Source: Micromonospora yangpuensis (GTDB lineage: Bacteria; Actinomycetota; Actinomycetes; Mycobacteriales; Micromonosporaceae). Taken from it: 64,000 nt of DNA. Position 1 is the stretch's first letter; every line of letters starts with the position of its first letter. Location of the stretch: assembly GCF_900091615.1 (NCBI RefSeq), contig NZ_FMIA01000002.1, positions 5,456,001 through 5,520,000 on the forward strand, given 5' to 3'. A program made the position numbers and the translations under genes. This document shows, one piece after another, positions 43,719 to 52,555 of the stretch. The notes under the pieces are model-generated. The model saw only the letters and a list, made by a program, of their open reading frames with translations. It was not told where the DNA came from and made no database searches.

Positions 43719-44171
43719 ATGTACATCCTGGCTCGCGGCGACTACGCGCTCCGGGCCATGCTGGCCATCACCGCGGCCCGGGGCGAGTTGGTCAAGGCGG
43801 CCACCCTCGCCGCCGACCAGCACATCCCGCCCAGCTTCCTGCAGGACATCCTGCTGGAACTGCGCCGGGCCGACCTGCTCCTGAGCCACCGGGGCGTCGA
43901 GGGCGGCTACGCCCTCGCCCGACCCGCCACCGAGATCTCCGTCGGGGACGTCCTGCGCGCGGTCAGCGGCGTCCTCACCGTGGTCCGCGGCCTGCCCGCC
44001 GACACCACCCGATACCAGGGCCCCGCCGCCCGGCTGCGGGACGTCTGGCTGGCCGTGCAGCACGCGATCGGCGACATCGTCGACCGCACCAGCCTCGCCG
44101 ACCTGCTCAACGACGACATCGGCACCTCGACCGGTTCCCCGGAGGCCGTCCGCAGCACGCCGGCCTCCTGA
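43719..44171 (+). CDS. Rrf2-family transcriptional regulator without cysteines
   Basis: A 150-residue winged-helix protein starting MYILARGDYALRAMLAIT, with the DNA-contact region PPSFLQDILLELRRADLL and wing GVEGGYALARP. Iron-sulfur Rrf2 members (IscR, NsrR, RsrR) use cysteines; this protein has none, so it belongs to the group that senses small molecules, like CymR. It precedes the ABC operon by 52 bases and probably regulates it. The upstream 274-base gap includes an AT-richer stretch near 43630-43660 (CCACTATTCCCATCATTCAGG) that could carry the promoter. Confidence 0.9.
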   Translation: MYILARGDYALRAMLAITAARGELVKAATLAADQHIPPSFLQDILLELRRADLLLSHRGVEGGYALARPATEISVGDVLRAVSGVLTVVRGLPADTTRYQGPAARLRDVWLAVQHAIGDIVDRTSLADLLNDDIGTSTGSPEAVRSTPAS

Positions 44172-44223
44172 TCCCTTTCCCCACACGATCACGGGTCCTC
44201 CCCTCACCCTTGGAGAAGACAGC

Positions 44224-45318
44224 ATGAACTCGCGAACTCTGCGCGTACTGCGGGAACGCGGTGCCCGTACCCTCGCCGCGACCGTGGCCGCGCTGCTGGC
44301 GGTCACCGTCCTGGCCGCCTGCGGCGAGGACGAGGCGGCCGGCGGCGGCGCCGGCGGCGAGGCCACCGAACTGCGTCTCGGCCTCTTCCCGAACATCACC
44401 CACGCGCCGGCCCTGGTCGGGGTGCAGAACGGCATCTTCGCCGAGAAGCTGGGCGGCGACGTCAAGCTCAGCACCACCCCGTTCAACGCCGGACCGTCGG
44501 CCATCGAGGCGCTGTTCAACGGGGCCATCGACGCCACCTACATCGGCCCGAACCCGGCGATCAACGGCTGGGCGCAGTCCAAGGGCACCGCGCTGCACAT
44601 CATCGCCGGCAGCACCTCGGGCGGGGCCGCGCTGGTCGTCAAGCCCGGCATCAACGGCGTACCGGACCTGCGCGGCAAGAAGATCGCCACCCCGCAGCTC
44701 GGCAACACCCAGGACGTGGCGCTGCGGTACTGGCTCAAGCAGCAGGGCCTGAAGACCGACACCAACGGCGGCGGCGACGTCTCGGTCCTGCCCACCCCCA
44801 ACTCGGAGATCATCACCGCCTTCGGCAGCGGCGCGCTGGACGGCGCCTGGGTGCCCGAGCCGCACCTGAGCCGGCTGATCATCGAGCACGGGGCCAAGGT
44901 GCTCAAGGACGAGAAGGACGAGTGGCCCGGCGGACAGTTCGTCACCACCCACCTGATCGTGCGCAAGGAGTTCCTCGACAAGAACCCCGGGCTGGTCAAG
45001 AAGCTGCTGGAGGGGCACGTCGCCGCCGTCGACTTCGTCAACGGCAACCGGGAGGCCGCCGCGAAGGCCGCCAACGAGCAGCTCAAGGCGCTCAGCGGCA
45101 ACACGTTGAAGGACGAGATCCTGACCGCCTCGTTCGCCAACCTGACCTTCACCGTCGACCCGATCGCGCCCTCGCTCTACGGCAGCGCCAAGCACGCCGA
45201 GGAGGTCGACCTGCTCGACCCGGTCGACCTGAACGGCATCTACCAGCTCGGCCCGCTCAACGAGATCCTCAAGGCCGCCGGCAAGCCCGAGGTCAGCGCC
45301 GAGGGTGGTAGCTCGTGA
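44224..45318 (+). CDS. Sulfonate/nitrate/taurine-type ABC transporter binding lipoprotein
   Basis: A 364-residue lipoprotein: signal to ~30, lipobox LAAC with Cys33. The mature part has LGLFPNITHAPALVGVQNG and NAGPSAIEALFNGAIDATYIGPNPA, typical for SsuA/TauA/NrtA-like proteins. The ligand may be an organosulfonate; a nitrate or thiamine-precursor role cannot be excluded. It overlaps the ATPase gene by four bases. Regulated presumably by the adjacent Rrf2 protein. Confidence 0.9.
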   Translation: MNSRTLRVLRERGARTLAATVAALLAVTVLAACGEDEAAGGGAGGEATELRLGLFPNITHAPALVGVQNGIFAEKLGGDVKLSTTPFNAGPSAIEALFNGAIDATYIGPNPAINGWAQSKGTALHIIAGSTSGGAALVVKPGINGVPDLRGKKIATPQLGNTQDVALRYWLKQQGLKTDTNGGGDVSVLPTPNSEIITAFGSGALDGAWVPEPHLSRLIIEHGAKVLKDEKDEWPGGQFVTTHLIVRKEFLDKNPGLVKKLLEGHVAAVDFVNGNREAAAKAANEQLKALSGNTLKDEILTASFANLTFTVDPIAPSLYGSAKHAEEVDLLDPVDLNGIYQLGPLNEILKAAGKPEVSAEGGSS

Positions 45319-46109
45319 GTCTGCTCGACGCAGACGTCGCCGGGGCGGCCGGGTCCGGGAAGCGTCCCGGTCCGGTCCGCCTCGACGGCGTCTCCAAGGC
45401 CTACGGGCGGGGTCGGACCGCCCTGCTCGCCCTAGACCGGGTCTCGCTCGACGTACGACCTGGCGAGTTCGTCTGTCTGCTCGGCGCCTCCGGCTGCGGC
45501 AAGAGCACCCTGCTCTCGCTGGTCGCCGGGCTCGACCCGGTCACCGGGGGCAGCATCGACACCGGGGGCCACCGGGTGTCGATGATGTTCCAGGAGCCGG
45601 CCCTGTTCCCCTGGCTGACCGTGGCCCGCAACGTGGAGATCGCGATGCGGTTGCGGGGCGTGGGGCGCGAGGAACGCCGGGCCTCCGCCGCCGCGCTGCT
45701 GGAGACCGTCCGGTTGACCGGCTTCGGCCACAAGCGACCGCACGAACTTTCCGGCGGGATGCGGCAACGGGTGGCGCTGGCCCGCGCCCTGGCCCAGGAC
45801 GCCGACCTGCTGCTGATGGACGAGCCGTTCGGCGCGCTGGACGCGATGACCCGCGACATCCTGCACGACGAGTTGGAACGCATCTGGCGGGAACGGTCGC
45901 TGACCGTGCTCTTCGTCACCCACAACGTGCGGGAGGCCGTCCGGCTGGGCGACCGGGTGATCCTGCTCAGCAGCCGGCCCGGCCGGATCATCGAGGAGTT
46001 CGGCGTCGACCAGCCCCGGCCGCGTCGGATCGACTCCACCGAGGTCGCCGGACTCGCCGCCACCATCACCGACCGGCTCCGTACGGAGGTGTCCCGCCAT
46101 GCCCAGTGA
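45315..46109 (+). CDS. ABC transporter ATPase, sulfonate/nitrate type
   Basis: A 264-residue ATPase. Walker A GASGCGKST at 57-65, Q-loop FQEPALFPW, signature LSGGM (145-149), Walker B LLLMDE (to 170) and the H-loop FVTHN are intact. The GTG at 45315 overlaps the stop of the binding-protein gene. It should work with the permease at 46099 as a dimer on the cytoplasmic face. Confidence 0.95.
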   Translation: MSLLDADVAGAAGSGKRPGPVRLDGVSKAYGRGRTALLALDRVSLDVRPGEFVCLLGASGCGKSTLLSLVAGLDPVTGGSIDTGGHRVSMMFQEPALFPWLTVARNVEIAMRLRGVGREERRASAAALLETVRLTGFGHKRPHELSGGMRQRVALARALAQDADLLLMDEPFGALDAMTRDILHDELERIWRERSLTVLFVTHNVREAVRLGDRVILLSSRPGRIIEEFGVDQPRPRRIDSTEVAGLAATITDRLRTEVSRHAQ

Positions 46110-47025
46110 GTCGAAGACCAGCCGCCCGGTGCTGACCGCGCCGGACGGCGGTGCCGAACGGCCGGACCGTACCGCCGCCGACGAGGTCACCGGCCTGGAC
46201 GCCCTGGAACTCGGGCCGGCCCGCCAGGACGGCCGGGCCGGTGACCTCGGCCGGGCGGCGTGGCGCAACACCTGGCCGAAGCTGCTGGCCATCGCCCTGG
46301 TGATCGCCGGCTGGCAGCTGCTGTACCTGAGCGAGTGGAAACCGCCGTTCGCCCTGCCCTCCCCCGCGACCGTCCTCACCGACCTGCGGGAGCTGGTGGT
46401 CAGCCCGGACTTCCCCACCGCGCTGGCGATCACCGCCCAGCGGGCGCTCACCGGCTTCCTGCTGGCGGTGGTCATCGGTACGGTGATCGGCGCGGCGGTG
46501 GCCCGGTTCCGGCCGCTGCGCGCCGCGATCGGCTCGCTGATCACCGGCCTGCAGACCATGCCGTCGATCATCTGGTTCCCGTTCGCGATCCTGCTGTTCC
46601 AGATCAGCGAGACCGCGATCCTCTTCGTGGTGGTGATCGGCGCGGCACCGTCGATCGCCAACGGGCTGATCGGCGGGATCGACTACGTGCCGCCCACCTG
46701 GTTGCGGGTCGGCAAGGTGCTCGGCATGCGCGGCCTGTCGCTCTACCGGTTCCTGATCCTGCCCGCCTCGCTGCCGTCGTTCATCTCCGGACTCAAGCAG
46801 GGCTGGGCGTTCGCCTGGCGCAGCCTGATGGCCGGCGAACTGCTGGTGATCGTGGCCGGGCAGGGTTCCATCGGCTCGCTGATGCAGGGCGCGCGGGAGT
46901 TCAACAACGCGCCCCGGCTGCTCTCCTGGATCATCATCGTGCTGGTGCTCGGCATCCTGGTGGACATCCTGTTCAACGCCGCCGACAACGCGCTACGCCG
47001 CCGGTGGGGGCTCCAGCAGTCCTGA
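46099..47025 (+). CDS. ABC transporter permease, sulfonate/nitrate type
   Basis: A 308-residue permease with a hydrophilic ~50-residue N-terminal extension, then six hydrophobic segments. The EAA-like loop reads ADRRLG-type here as VGKVLGMRGLSLYRFLILPASLP, the ATPase contact. The ATG lies 11 bases inside the ATPase gene. It is followed by a strong hairpin terminator. Confidence 0.93.
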   Translation: MPSESKTSRPVLTAPDGGAERPDRTAADEVTGLDALELGPARQDGRAGDLGRAAWRNTWPKLLAIALVIAGWQLLYLSEWKPPFALPSPATVLTDLRELVVSPDFPTALAITAQRALTGFLLAVVIGTVIGAAVARFRPLRAAIGSLITGLQTMPSIIWFPFAILLFQISETAILFVVVIGAAPSIANGLIGGIDYVPPTWLRVGKVLGMRGLSLYRFLILPASLPSFISGLKQGWAFAWRSLMAGELLVIVAGQGSIGSLMQGAREFNNAPRLLSWIIIVLVLGILVDILFNAADNALRRRWGLQQS

Positions 47026-47040
47026 CCCAGCAGCGGAAAC

Positions 47041-47079
47041 GACGCCCGCCACCGCCGGAGAACGGCGGTGGCGGGCGTC
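47041..47079. terminator. Bidirectional terminator between ABC operon and DEAD-box gene
   Basis: A perfect 17-bp stem (47041-47057 with 47063-47079) and a five-base loop, lying between two convergent genes 15 and 19 bases from their stops. Confidence 0.9.
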
Positions 47080-47098
47080 GACTGTCAGCAGGTGCGGC

Positions 47099-48403
47099 TC
47101 AGGCGGTACGCGGGCGGCGCGGACGCCGGGACCGGCCGGAGGCCCGGTGCGAGGTACGTCCCGCACCGGCACCCGCACCGGTCGCGGCACGGGCCGGGGT
47201 GGCCGGCGGGGCGACGATGGTCACCGGCACACCGGAGGGCTCCCGGGCGCCGGTCACCCGGGCCAGCGCCTCGTCACCGGGGCGTACCTGGGTGGAGTGC
47301 GGCTTGATGCCGGCGACGCTCATCAGCTTGGAGACGTCCCGGCGCTGCTCGGGCAGGACCAGGGTGACCACGGTGCCGGACTCGCCGGCCCGGGCGGTCC
47401 GGCCGCCCCGGTGCAGGTAGTCCTTGGCCTCGGTCGGCGGGTCGACGTTGACCACCAGGTCGAGGCCGTCCACGTGGATGCCCCGGGCCGCCACGTCGGT
47501 GGCGACCAACGCGGTCACCTGCCCGTTGCGGAACTGCTCCAGGATCCGGGTGCGCTGCGGCTGCGACTTGCCACCGTGCAGCGCGGCGGCGCGTACCCCC
47601 TTGGACAGCAACTGCCGGGCCACCCGGTCGGCGCGGTGCTTGGTGCCCATGAACAGGATGGTCCGCCCCTCGCGGGCGGCGATCTGGGTGAGCGCGGCGG
47701 GCTTGTCCACCGCGTCGACGTGCAGCACGTGGTGGGCCATCGCGGTCACCGTGGCGGTGCCCGGGTCGACCGAGTGGGTGACCGGGTTCGACAGGTACCG
47801 GCGGACCAGCCGGTCCACGCCCCGGTCCAGGGTGGCCGAGAAGAGCATCCGCTGCCCGCCCCGGGCGACCTGCTCCAGCAGCTTGGTGACCTGCGGCAGG
47901 AAGCCCATGTCGGCCATCTGGTCGGCCTCGTCGAGGACGGTGATCGCCACCTGGTCCAGCCGGGCGTCACCCCGGTCGATCAGGTCGTGCAGCCGGCCGG
48001 GGGTGGCCACGACCACCTCGGCGCCGGCGCGCAGGGCGTCCGCCTGACGCTGCAGCGAGAGGCCGCCCACCACGGTGGCGATACGCAGTCCGACCGCGCG
48101 GGCGTACGGGGTGAGCGCGGTGGTGACCTGCTGGGCCAGCTCCCGGGTCGGCACCAGCACCAGCGCGAGCGGGCGGCCGGGCCGGGCCCGCTGACCGGCC
48201 GTACGGTGCAGCAGCGCGAGTCCGAAGGCGAGGGTCTTGCCGGAGCCGGTCCGACCCCGGCCGAGCACGTCCCGGCCGGCGAGCGAGTCCGGGAGGGTGG
48301 CCGACTGGATCGGGAACGGCTCGGCGATGCCCTGCGCGGTCAGGGCGGTCAGCAGCGCCGGGTCCAGCCCGGTGGTGCCGAACGAAGGAATGACAGTGGT
48401 CAT
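47099..48403 (-). CDS. DEAD-box RNA helicase
   Basis: A 434-residue RNA helicase. GRTGSGKT (50-57, with Arg in place of the usual Ala before TGSGKT), PTRELA, DEAD (158-161), SAT (189-191) and HRGGRTARAG are present. The C-terminal ~55 residues are rich in Ala, Gly, Arg and Pro, a typical RNA-binding tail. It probably helps unwind structured RNA. It lies 211 bases after the cold-shock gene on the same strand, and both fit a cold or RNA-structure response. Confidence 0.94.
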   Translation of the reverse strand: MTTVIPSFGTTGLDPALLTALTAQGIAEPFPIQSATLPDSLAGRDVLGRGRTGSGKTLAFGLALLHRTAGQRARPGRPLALVLVPTRELAQQVTTALTPYARAVGLRIATVVGGLSLQRQADALRAGAEVVVATPGRLHDLIDRGDARLDQVAITVLDEADQMADMGFLPQVTKLLEQVARGGQRMLFSATLDRGVDRLVRRYLSNPVTHSVDPGTATVTAMAHHVLHVDAVDKPAALTQIAAREGRTILFMGTKHRADRVARQLLSKGVRAAALHGGKSQPQRTRILEQFRNGQVTALVATDVAARGIHVDGLDLVVNVDPPTEAKDYLHRGGRTARAGESGTVVTLVLPEQRRDVSKLMSVAGIKPHSTQVRPGDEALARVTGAREPSGVPVTIVAPPATPARAATGAGAGAGRTSHRASGRSRRPRRPRTA

Positions 48404-48614
48404 GGTGAAGCCTCTCCTCGACGCGGCACGTGTCGAGGAGGGCGCCGGAGGGCGCTGCCACCGGGGCCTGGGCGCCGGTGGTCACAAGCACGAACCGAAT
48501 GGGTACGGGCGGCCCACCCGCGCCGCGCCCGACGTCGGTCGGGCGCGGCACGGCGGACCTGCCACGTCACCGCCTCCTGGCGGAGGTGGTGGATGTCGCT
48601 GGTGGTGCGGTGAA

Positions 48615-48818
48615 TCAGATCGGGCGGATGTTCTCCGCCTGCGGGCCCTTCTGGCCCTGGGTCACCTCGAACTCGACGCGCTGGTTCTCGTCCAGGCTCC
48701 GGTAGCCAGAAGTCTGGATGGCCGAGAAGTGGGCGAAGACGTCGGCTCCGCCGCCGTCCGGGGTGATGAAGCCGAAGCCCTTGTCAGCGTTGAACCACTT
48801 GACGGTACCAATTGCCAT
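48615..48818 (-). CDS. Cold-shock protein
   Basis: A 67-residue CspA-family single-stranded nucleic-acid-binding protein. RNP-1 KGFGFI and RNP-2-like VFAHF motifs are present, and [17 protein letters not shown] is the typical start. It acts as an RNA chaperone. ATG at 48818 has a GGAGACGAA purine-rich site upstream. About 130 bases of leader separate it from the terminator of the upstream adnB gene; this leader may be structured. Confidence 0.96.
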   Translation of the reverse strand: MAIGTVKWFNADKGFGFITPDGGGADVFAHFSAIQTSGYRSLDENQRVEFEVTQGQKGPQAENIRPI

Positions 48819-48950
48819 GTGTTTCGTCTCCTTGACGGAACGTGCTCACCCGCAACTGTTGCGGGCCGAGTGGGAGCGTCCCGCGCATCGCTGCGCGGGT
48901 CGCACGTCGCTGCTGGTCGCCCCGCCCGGAGAACTCCGGACACGACAAAA

Positions 48951-48979
48951 TGCGCCTGGGCCACAATCCGCCAGGCGCA
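48951..48979 (-). terminator. Intrinsic terminator after adnB
   Basis: A 9-bp stem (48971-48979 with 48951-48959), an 11-base loop and, on the - strand, a following TTTTGT tract. It lies 50 bases past the adnB stop. Confidence 0.75.
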
Positions 48980-49028
48980 CACAGAGTCTCTGGTAACCAA
49001 AACTGCAACCCGCACAGCCTAACACGGA

Positions 49029-52000
49029 TCAGCCAACATGCAGCCCCCCCGCCGAGATTTCCGGCAGCGCGGTGATCAACGCGGTCAGACCGGCGGCGTC
49101 CAGCAGGTCGGCCGGGCGCACGGTGACCCCGTCCCGGACGTGGTGGAACGCCGCACCCACCTGCTCGACCGGGACGCCGGCCAGCTCCGCCCAGGCCAGC
49201 CGGTAGACGGCCAACTGCACCGCGGCGGCCTGCGCGTCGTCGCCGGTGGGCTGCCGCCCGGTCTTCCAGTCGACCACGTCGAAGCGCCCACCCGGCCGGG
49301 CGAAGACCGCGTCCATCCGCCCCCGGACCACCACACCGGCGACGACGGTGGCGAAGGGCACCTCCACCTCGATCGGCACCCGGTCGGCCCACTCGCTGGC
49401 CAGGAAGCGCTCCTGCAACTCCACCAGGGCCTCGTCCGGCGCGGCCTCGGCGTCGGCGGCACCGGGCAGCTCGTCCAGGTCGAGCAGCCGGTCCGCGCCG
49501 AACCGCTGCTCCAACCAGGTGTGGAAGGCGGTCCCCCGCCGGGCGTACGGGTTGGGCGCGCTGGGCATCGGCCGGCGCAACGTGCGGGCCAGCGCCTCCG
49601 GGTCCCGCCGCAGGGCCACCAACTGGGTCACCGACAGCTGCTCGGGCAGGACCACCTCGACCGCCGCCGCCCGCCGGAGCAACTCGGCCCGCTCGGCCAG
49701 CAGCAGGTCGGCCTCCCACCGCCACCGGGCCACCTCCGGATCGTCACCACCGGCCGGCGCGTCGCCGCCCGGTGCCGCGTCGCCCGGTGCCGCGTCGCCC
49801 GGTGCCGCGCCGCCCGGTGCCGCGCCGCCCGGTGCCGCGTCGCCGTCGGGTGGGCCACCAGCGCCGACGGGGTCACCGGGCGGACCGGCCGGGTCGGTCA
49901 GGAAGCGCCGGACCAGCGCGGCGGCCTCGGTCAACGCCGGCCGCCGCCCACCCAACGGATCGGCCGGCCACTCGGCGCGCAGCACCACCTCCGTGGTCGG
50001 GTTGACCGCGTCACCCGCCGGCTCCGGCGCCCACTCGTCGACCAGGAAGCCGGCCCCGCCGGCCAGGCAGGCGTCGTGCACCTCACGGAGGAACACCGAC
50101 GGGCCCCGGGGACGCTTCGTCTGCTCCCCCCACCAGTACCCGGAACAGAGCAGCAGCCGGCGCGGCCGGGTCACCGCGACGTACGCCAGCCGGCGCTCCT
50201 CCCGCTCGTCGTGGGCCCGCCAGGCGTCGGTGAAGTCGGCAAAGGCCCGGGCCACCCCACGTTGGTCCTCCGCGTCGTCCAGGGAGAACTCCGGCAGGCC
50301 GTCGGCGTCCCCGCGCAACGGGAACGGCAGCACCCCCAGCCCACCGAGCCAGTGGTCGGAGTTGCGGACCACCCCCGGCCAGCCGCCCCGGGTCAGCCCG
50401 GCCACCGCCACCACGTCCCACTCCAGGCCCTTGGCGGCGTGTGCGGTGAGGATCTGCACCGCGCCCTCCACCACCTCCACCTCGCCGGGGGTCAGCCCCC
50501 GCTCGGAGTCCTCGGCGGCGGTGAGGAAGGCCAGGAAACCGGCGAGCGTCGCGCCCGGGGTCTCGCCGCTGAACCGGGCCGCGGTGTCACCGAGCGCGTC
50601 CAGGTGGCCCCGGGCCAGCCCGGCGTCGCCGGTGCCGTCCCGACCGGCCCGGACCGCGACCTCCACGTCCAGGCCGATAGTCCGCTCGACGTCCGCGATC
50701 AGCTCCGGCAGGCTCTGGTCCATCCGGTACCGCAACAACGCCAGCTCCCGGGAGTACGCGCGCAGCCGCGCGAACCCCTCCGCCGAGTACGCCTGCGCCG
50801 GCCCCAGGTCGGCCAGCGCCTCGACGAGCGTCGCCTCGTCCAACCGGTCGACGGTGATCTCCGGATCGTCGGCGCCGGTCAGCTGCTGCCGGGCGGTGGC
50901 CAGGGTCCGGGCCCGCCGGTGCAGCGCCACCAGGTCCCGTGGCCCGATCCGCCAACGGGCCCCGGTCAGCAGCCGCAGCAGCGCGGCACCGTCGGTCGGG
51001 TCGGCCAGCACCCGCAGCGTGCACACCACGTCCCGGACCTCCGGGGTGTCCAGCAGCCCGCCCAACCCGACCACCTCGACCGGCAGCCCCCGGTCCCGTA
51101 GGGCCGCCTCGATGGCCGGGATCTGGCTACGCAGCCGGACCAGCACGGCCGTGGTCGGCCGCCGCTCCACCGGAATGTGTTCCGGCGACGCGTCCGGTTG
51201 CCGGGCCGCACCCCGCCAGGCCGCGAGCACGCTGTCGGCGATCCAGGCGGCCTCGTCGACGTAGGTGGGCAGCAGCGCGCAGTGCAGCGTGCCCCCGGCG
51301 GCACCACGCGGACTGCGGTGCGCGACCGGCTCGGCCACGCTCATCGCCGCCCGCAGCTCGGGCACCCGGGCCCCGGCCGCCCGCAGCGGCGTGGCCAGGG
51401 CGTTGGCCACCGAGAGGATCTCCGGCCGGTTACGCCAGCTCGTGGTCAGGCCCAACACCCGCGCCGGTACGCCCACCGAGTCGACGAAGTCGCCGGGGAA
51501 CCGGTCCAGGGTGCCCGCGCTCGCCCCCCGCCAGCCGTAGATGGACTGGCACGGGTCACCCACCGCGGTCACCGGATGGCCACCACCGAAGAGCGAGTGC
51601 AGCAGGACCACCTGCGCATGGCTGGTGTCCTGGTACTCGTCCAGCAGCACCACCCGGAACCGGTCCCGCTCGATCTCACCCACCCCGGGATGGTCCCGGG
51701 CCACCCGGGCCGCCCGGGCCAACTGGTCGGCGAAGTCCATCGCCTCGAAGTCGTCCTTGCGTCGGGCGTACGCCCGCACCAGCGGCAGCAGCCGCAGCCG
51801 GGTCTGCTGACGGGCCAACGCCCGGCGCACGTCGGCGTAGATCCGCCCCGGACGCGACTGCACCTCGGCGAAGAACCGGCCGGTCCAGGCGGCCAGGGTG
51901 TCCGGGTCCACCAGGTGCTCGTCCAACTCGCCGGCGAGCGCCAACACCGCGTCGGTGATGGTGCTCGGCATCCGCTCCACCTCGGACATGTCCCCGTCGT

Positions 52001-52520
52001 AGTTGCGCACCAGCAGGTCCACCAACTGCCAACGGGACGCCTCGGTGAGCAGCCGGGTGGCCGGCTCGTACCCGGCGCGCAGGCCGTGCTCGGTGACGAT
52101 CCGGGCGGCGTACGAGTGGTACGTCGACACGGTCGGCTCACCGGCGAACGGATCGTCGAGCGGGTCCCGGCTGCGCCGGCCCAGCCGCCGGACCAGCTGG
52201 TCCAACCGGGTACGCACCCGGTGCCCCAGCTCACCGGCGGCCTTACGGGTGAAGGTGAGCCCGAGGACGTGCTCGGGCCGGACGTACGAGTTGGCCACCA
52301 GCCAGACCACCCGGGCGGCCATCGTCTCGGTCTTGCCCGACCCGGCGCCCGCGACCACCAGCAGCGGTTGCACCGGCGCGGCGATGATCGCCGCCTGTTC
52401 CCGGGTCGGTGCCGGCAGCCGGAGCAGCTTCGCCAGCTCGACCGGGGTGTACCGGGGACCGGCGTCGGCCGACCGGGGCGCCGGTGCCGGGGCGGCGGGG
52501 AAGAGCGCGGGCTGCGTCAC
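49029..52520 (-). CDS. adnB: AdnB: UvrD-like helicase with RecB-family nuclease domain
   Basis: A 1163-residue subunit of the actinobacterial AdnAB complex, which resects double-strand breaks. Helicase motifs: GAGSGKT (58-64), LLDEYQDTS, GDPCQSIYGWRGA, and VAVTRPRRLLL late. The C-terminal PD-(D/E)xK nuclease shows GRMDAVFARPGGRF followed by DVVDWKTGRQ. Around residues 880-920 a low-complexity stretch of GAAPGGAAPGD repeats separates the two, encoded by a short DNA repeat near 49770-49850. Starts ATG at 52520, 35 bases after adnA. Confidence 0.95.
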   Translation of the reverse strand: MTQPALFPAAPAPAPRSADAGPRYTPVELAKLLRLPAPTREQAAIIAAPVQPLLVVAGAGSGKTETMAARVVWLVANSYVRPEHVLGLTFTRKAAGELGHRVRTRLDQLVRRLGRRSRDPLDDPFAGEPTVSTYHSYAARIVTEHGLRAGYEPATRLLTEASRWQLVDLLVRNYDGDMSEVERMPSTITDAVLALAGELDEHLVDPDTLAAWTGRFFAEVQSRPGRIYADVRRALARQQTRLRLLPLVRAYARRKDDFEAMDFADQLARAARVARDHPGVGEIERDRFRVVLLDEYQDTSHAQVVLLHSLFGGGHPVTAVGDPCQSIYGWRGASAGTLDRFPGDFVDSVGVPARVLGLTTSWRNRPEILSVANALATPLRAAGARVPELRAAMSVAEPVAHRSPRGAAGGTLHCALLPTYVDEAAWIADSVLAAWRGAARQPDASPEHIPVERRPTTAVLVRLRSQIPAIEAALRDRGLPVEVVGLGGLLDTPEVRDVVCTLRVLADPTDGAALLRLLTGARWRIGPRDLVALHRRARTLATARQQLTGADDPEITVDRLDEATLVEALADLGPAQAYSAEGFARLRAYSRELALLRYRMDQSLPELIADVERTIGLDVEVAVRAGRDGTGDAGLARGHLDALGDTAARFSGETPGATLAGFLAFLTAAEDSERGLTPGEVEVVEGAVQILTAHAAKGLEWDVVAVAGLTRGGWPGVVRNSDHWLGGLGVLPFPLRGDADGLPEFSLDDAEDQRGVARAFADFTDAWRAHDEREERRLAYVAVTRPRRLLLCSGYWWGEQTKRPRGPSVFLREVHDACLAGGAGFLVDEWAPEPAGDAVNPTTEVVLRAEWPADPLGGRRPALTEAAALVRRFLTDPAGPPGDPVGAGGPPDGDAAPGGAAPGGAAPGDAAPGDAAPGGDAPAGGDDPEVARWRWEADLLLAERAELLRRAAAVEVVLPEQLSVTQLVALRRDPEALARTLRRPMPSAPNPYARRGTAFHTWLEQRFGADRLLDLDELPGAADAEAAPDEALVELQERFLASEWADRVPIEVEVPFATVVAGVVVRGRMDAVFARPGGRFDVVDWKTGRQPTGDDAQAAAVQLAVYRLAWAELAGVPVEQVGAAFHHVRDGVTVRPADLLDAAGLTALITALPEISAGGLHVG

Positions 52521-52555
52521 CGGGGGGCCTCAGCTCGCACGGTCACTCCTCGCGG

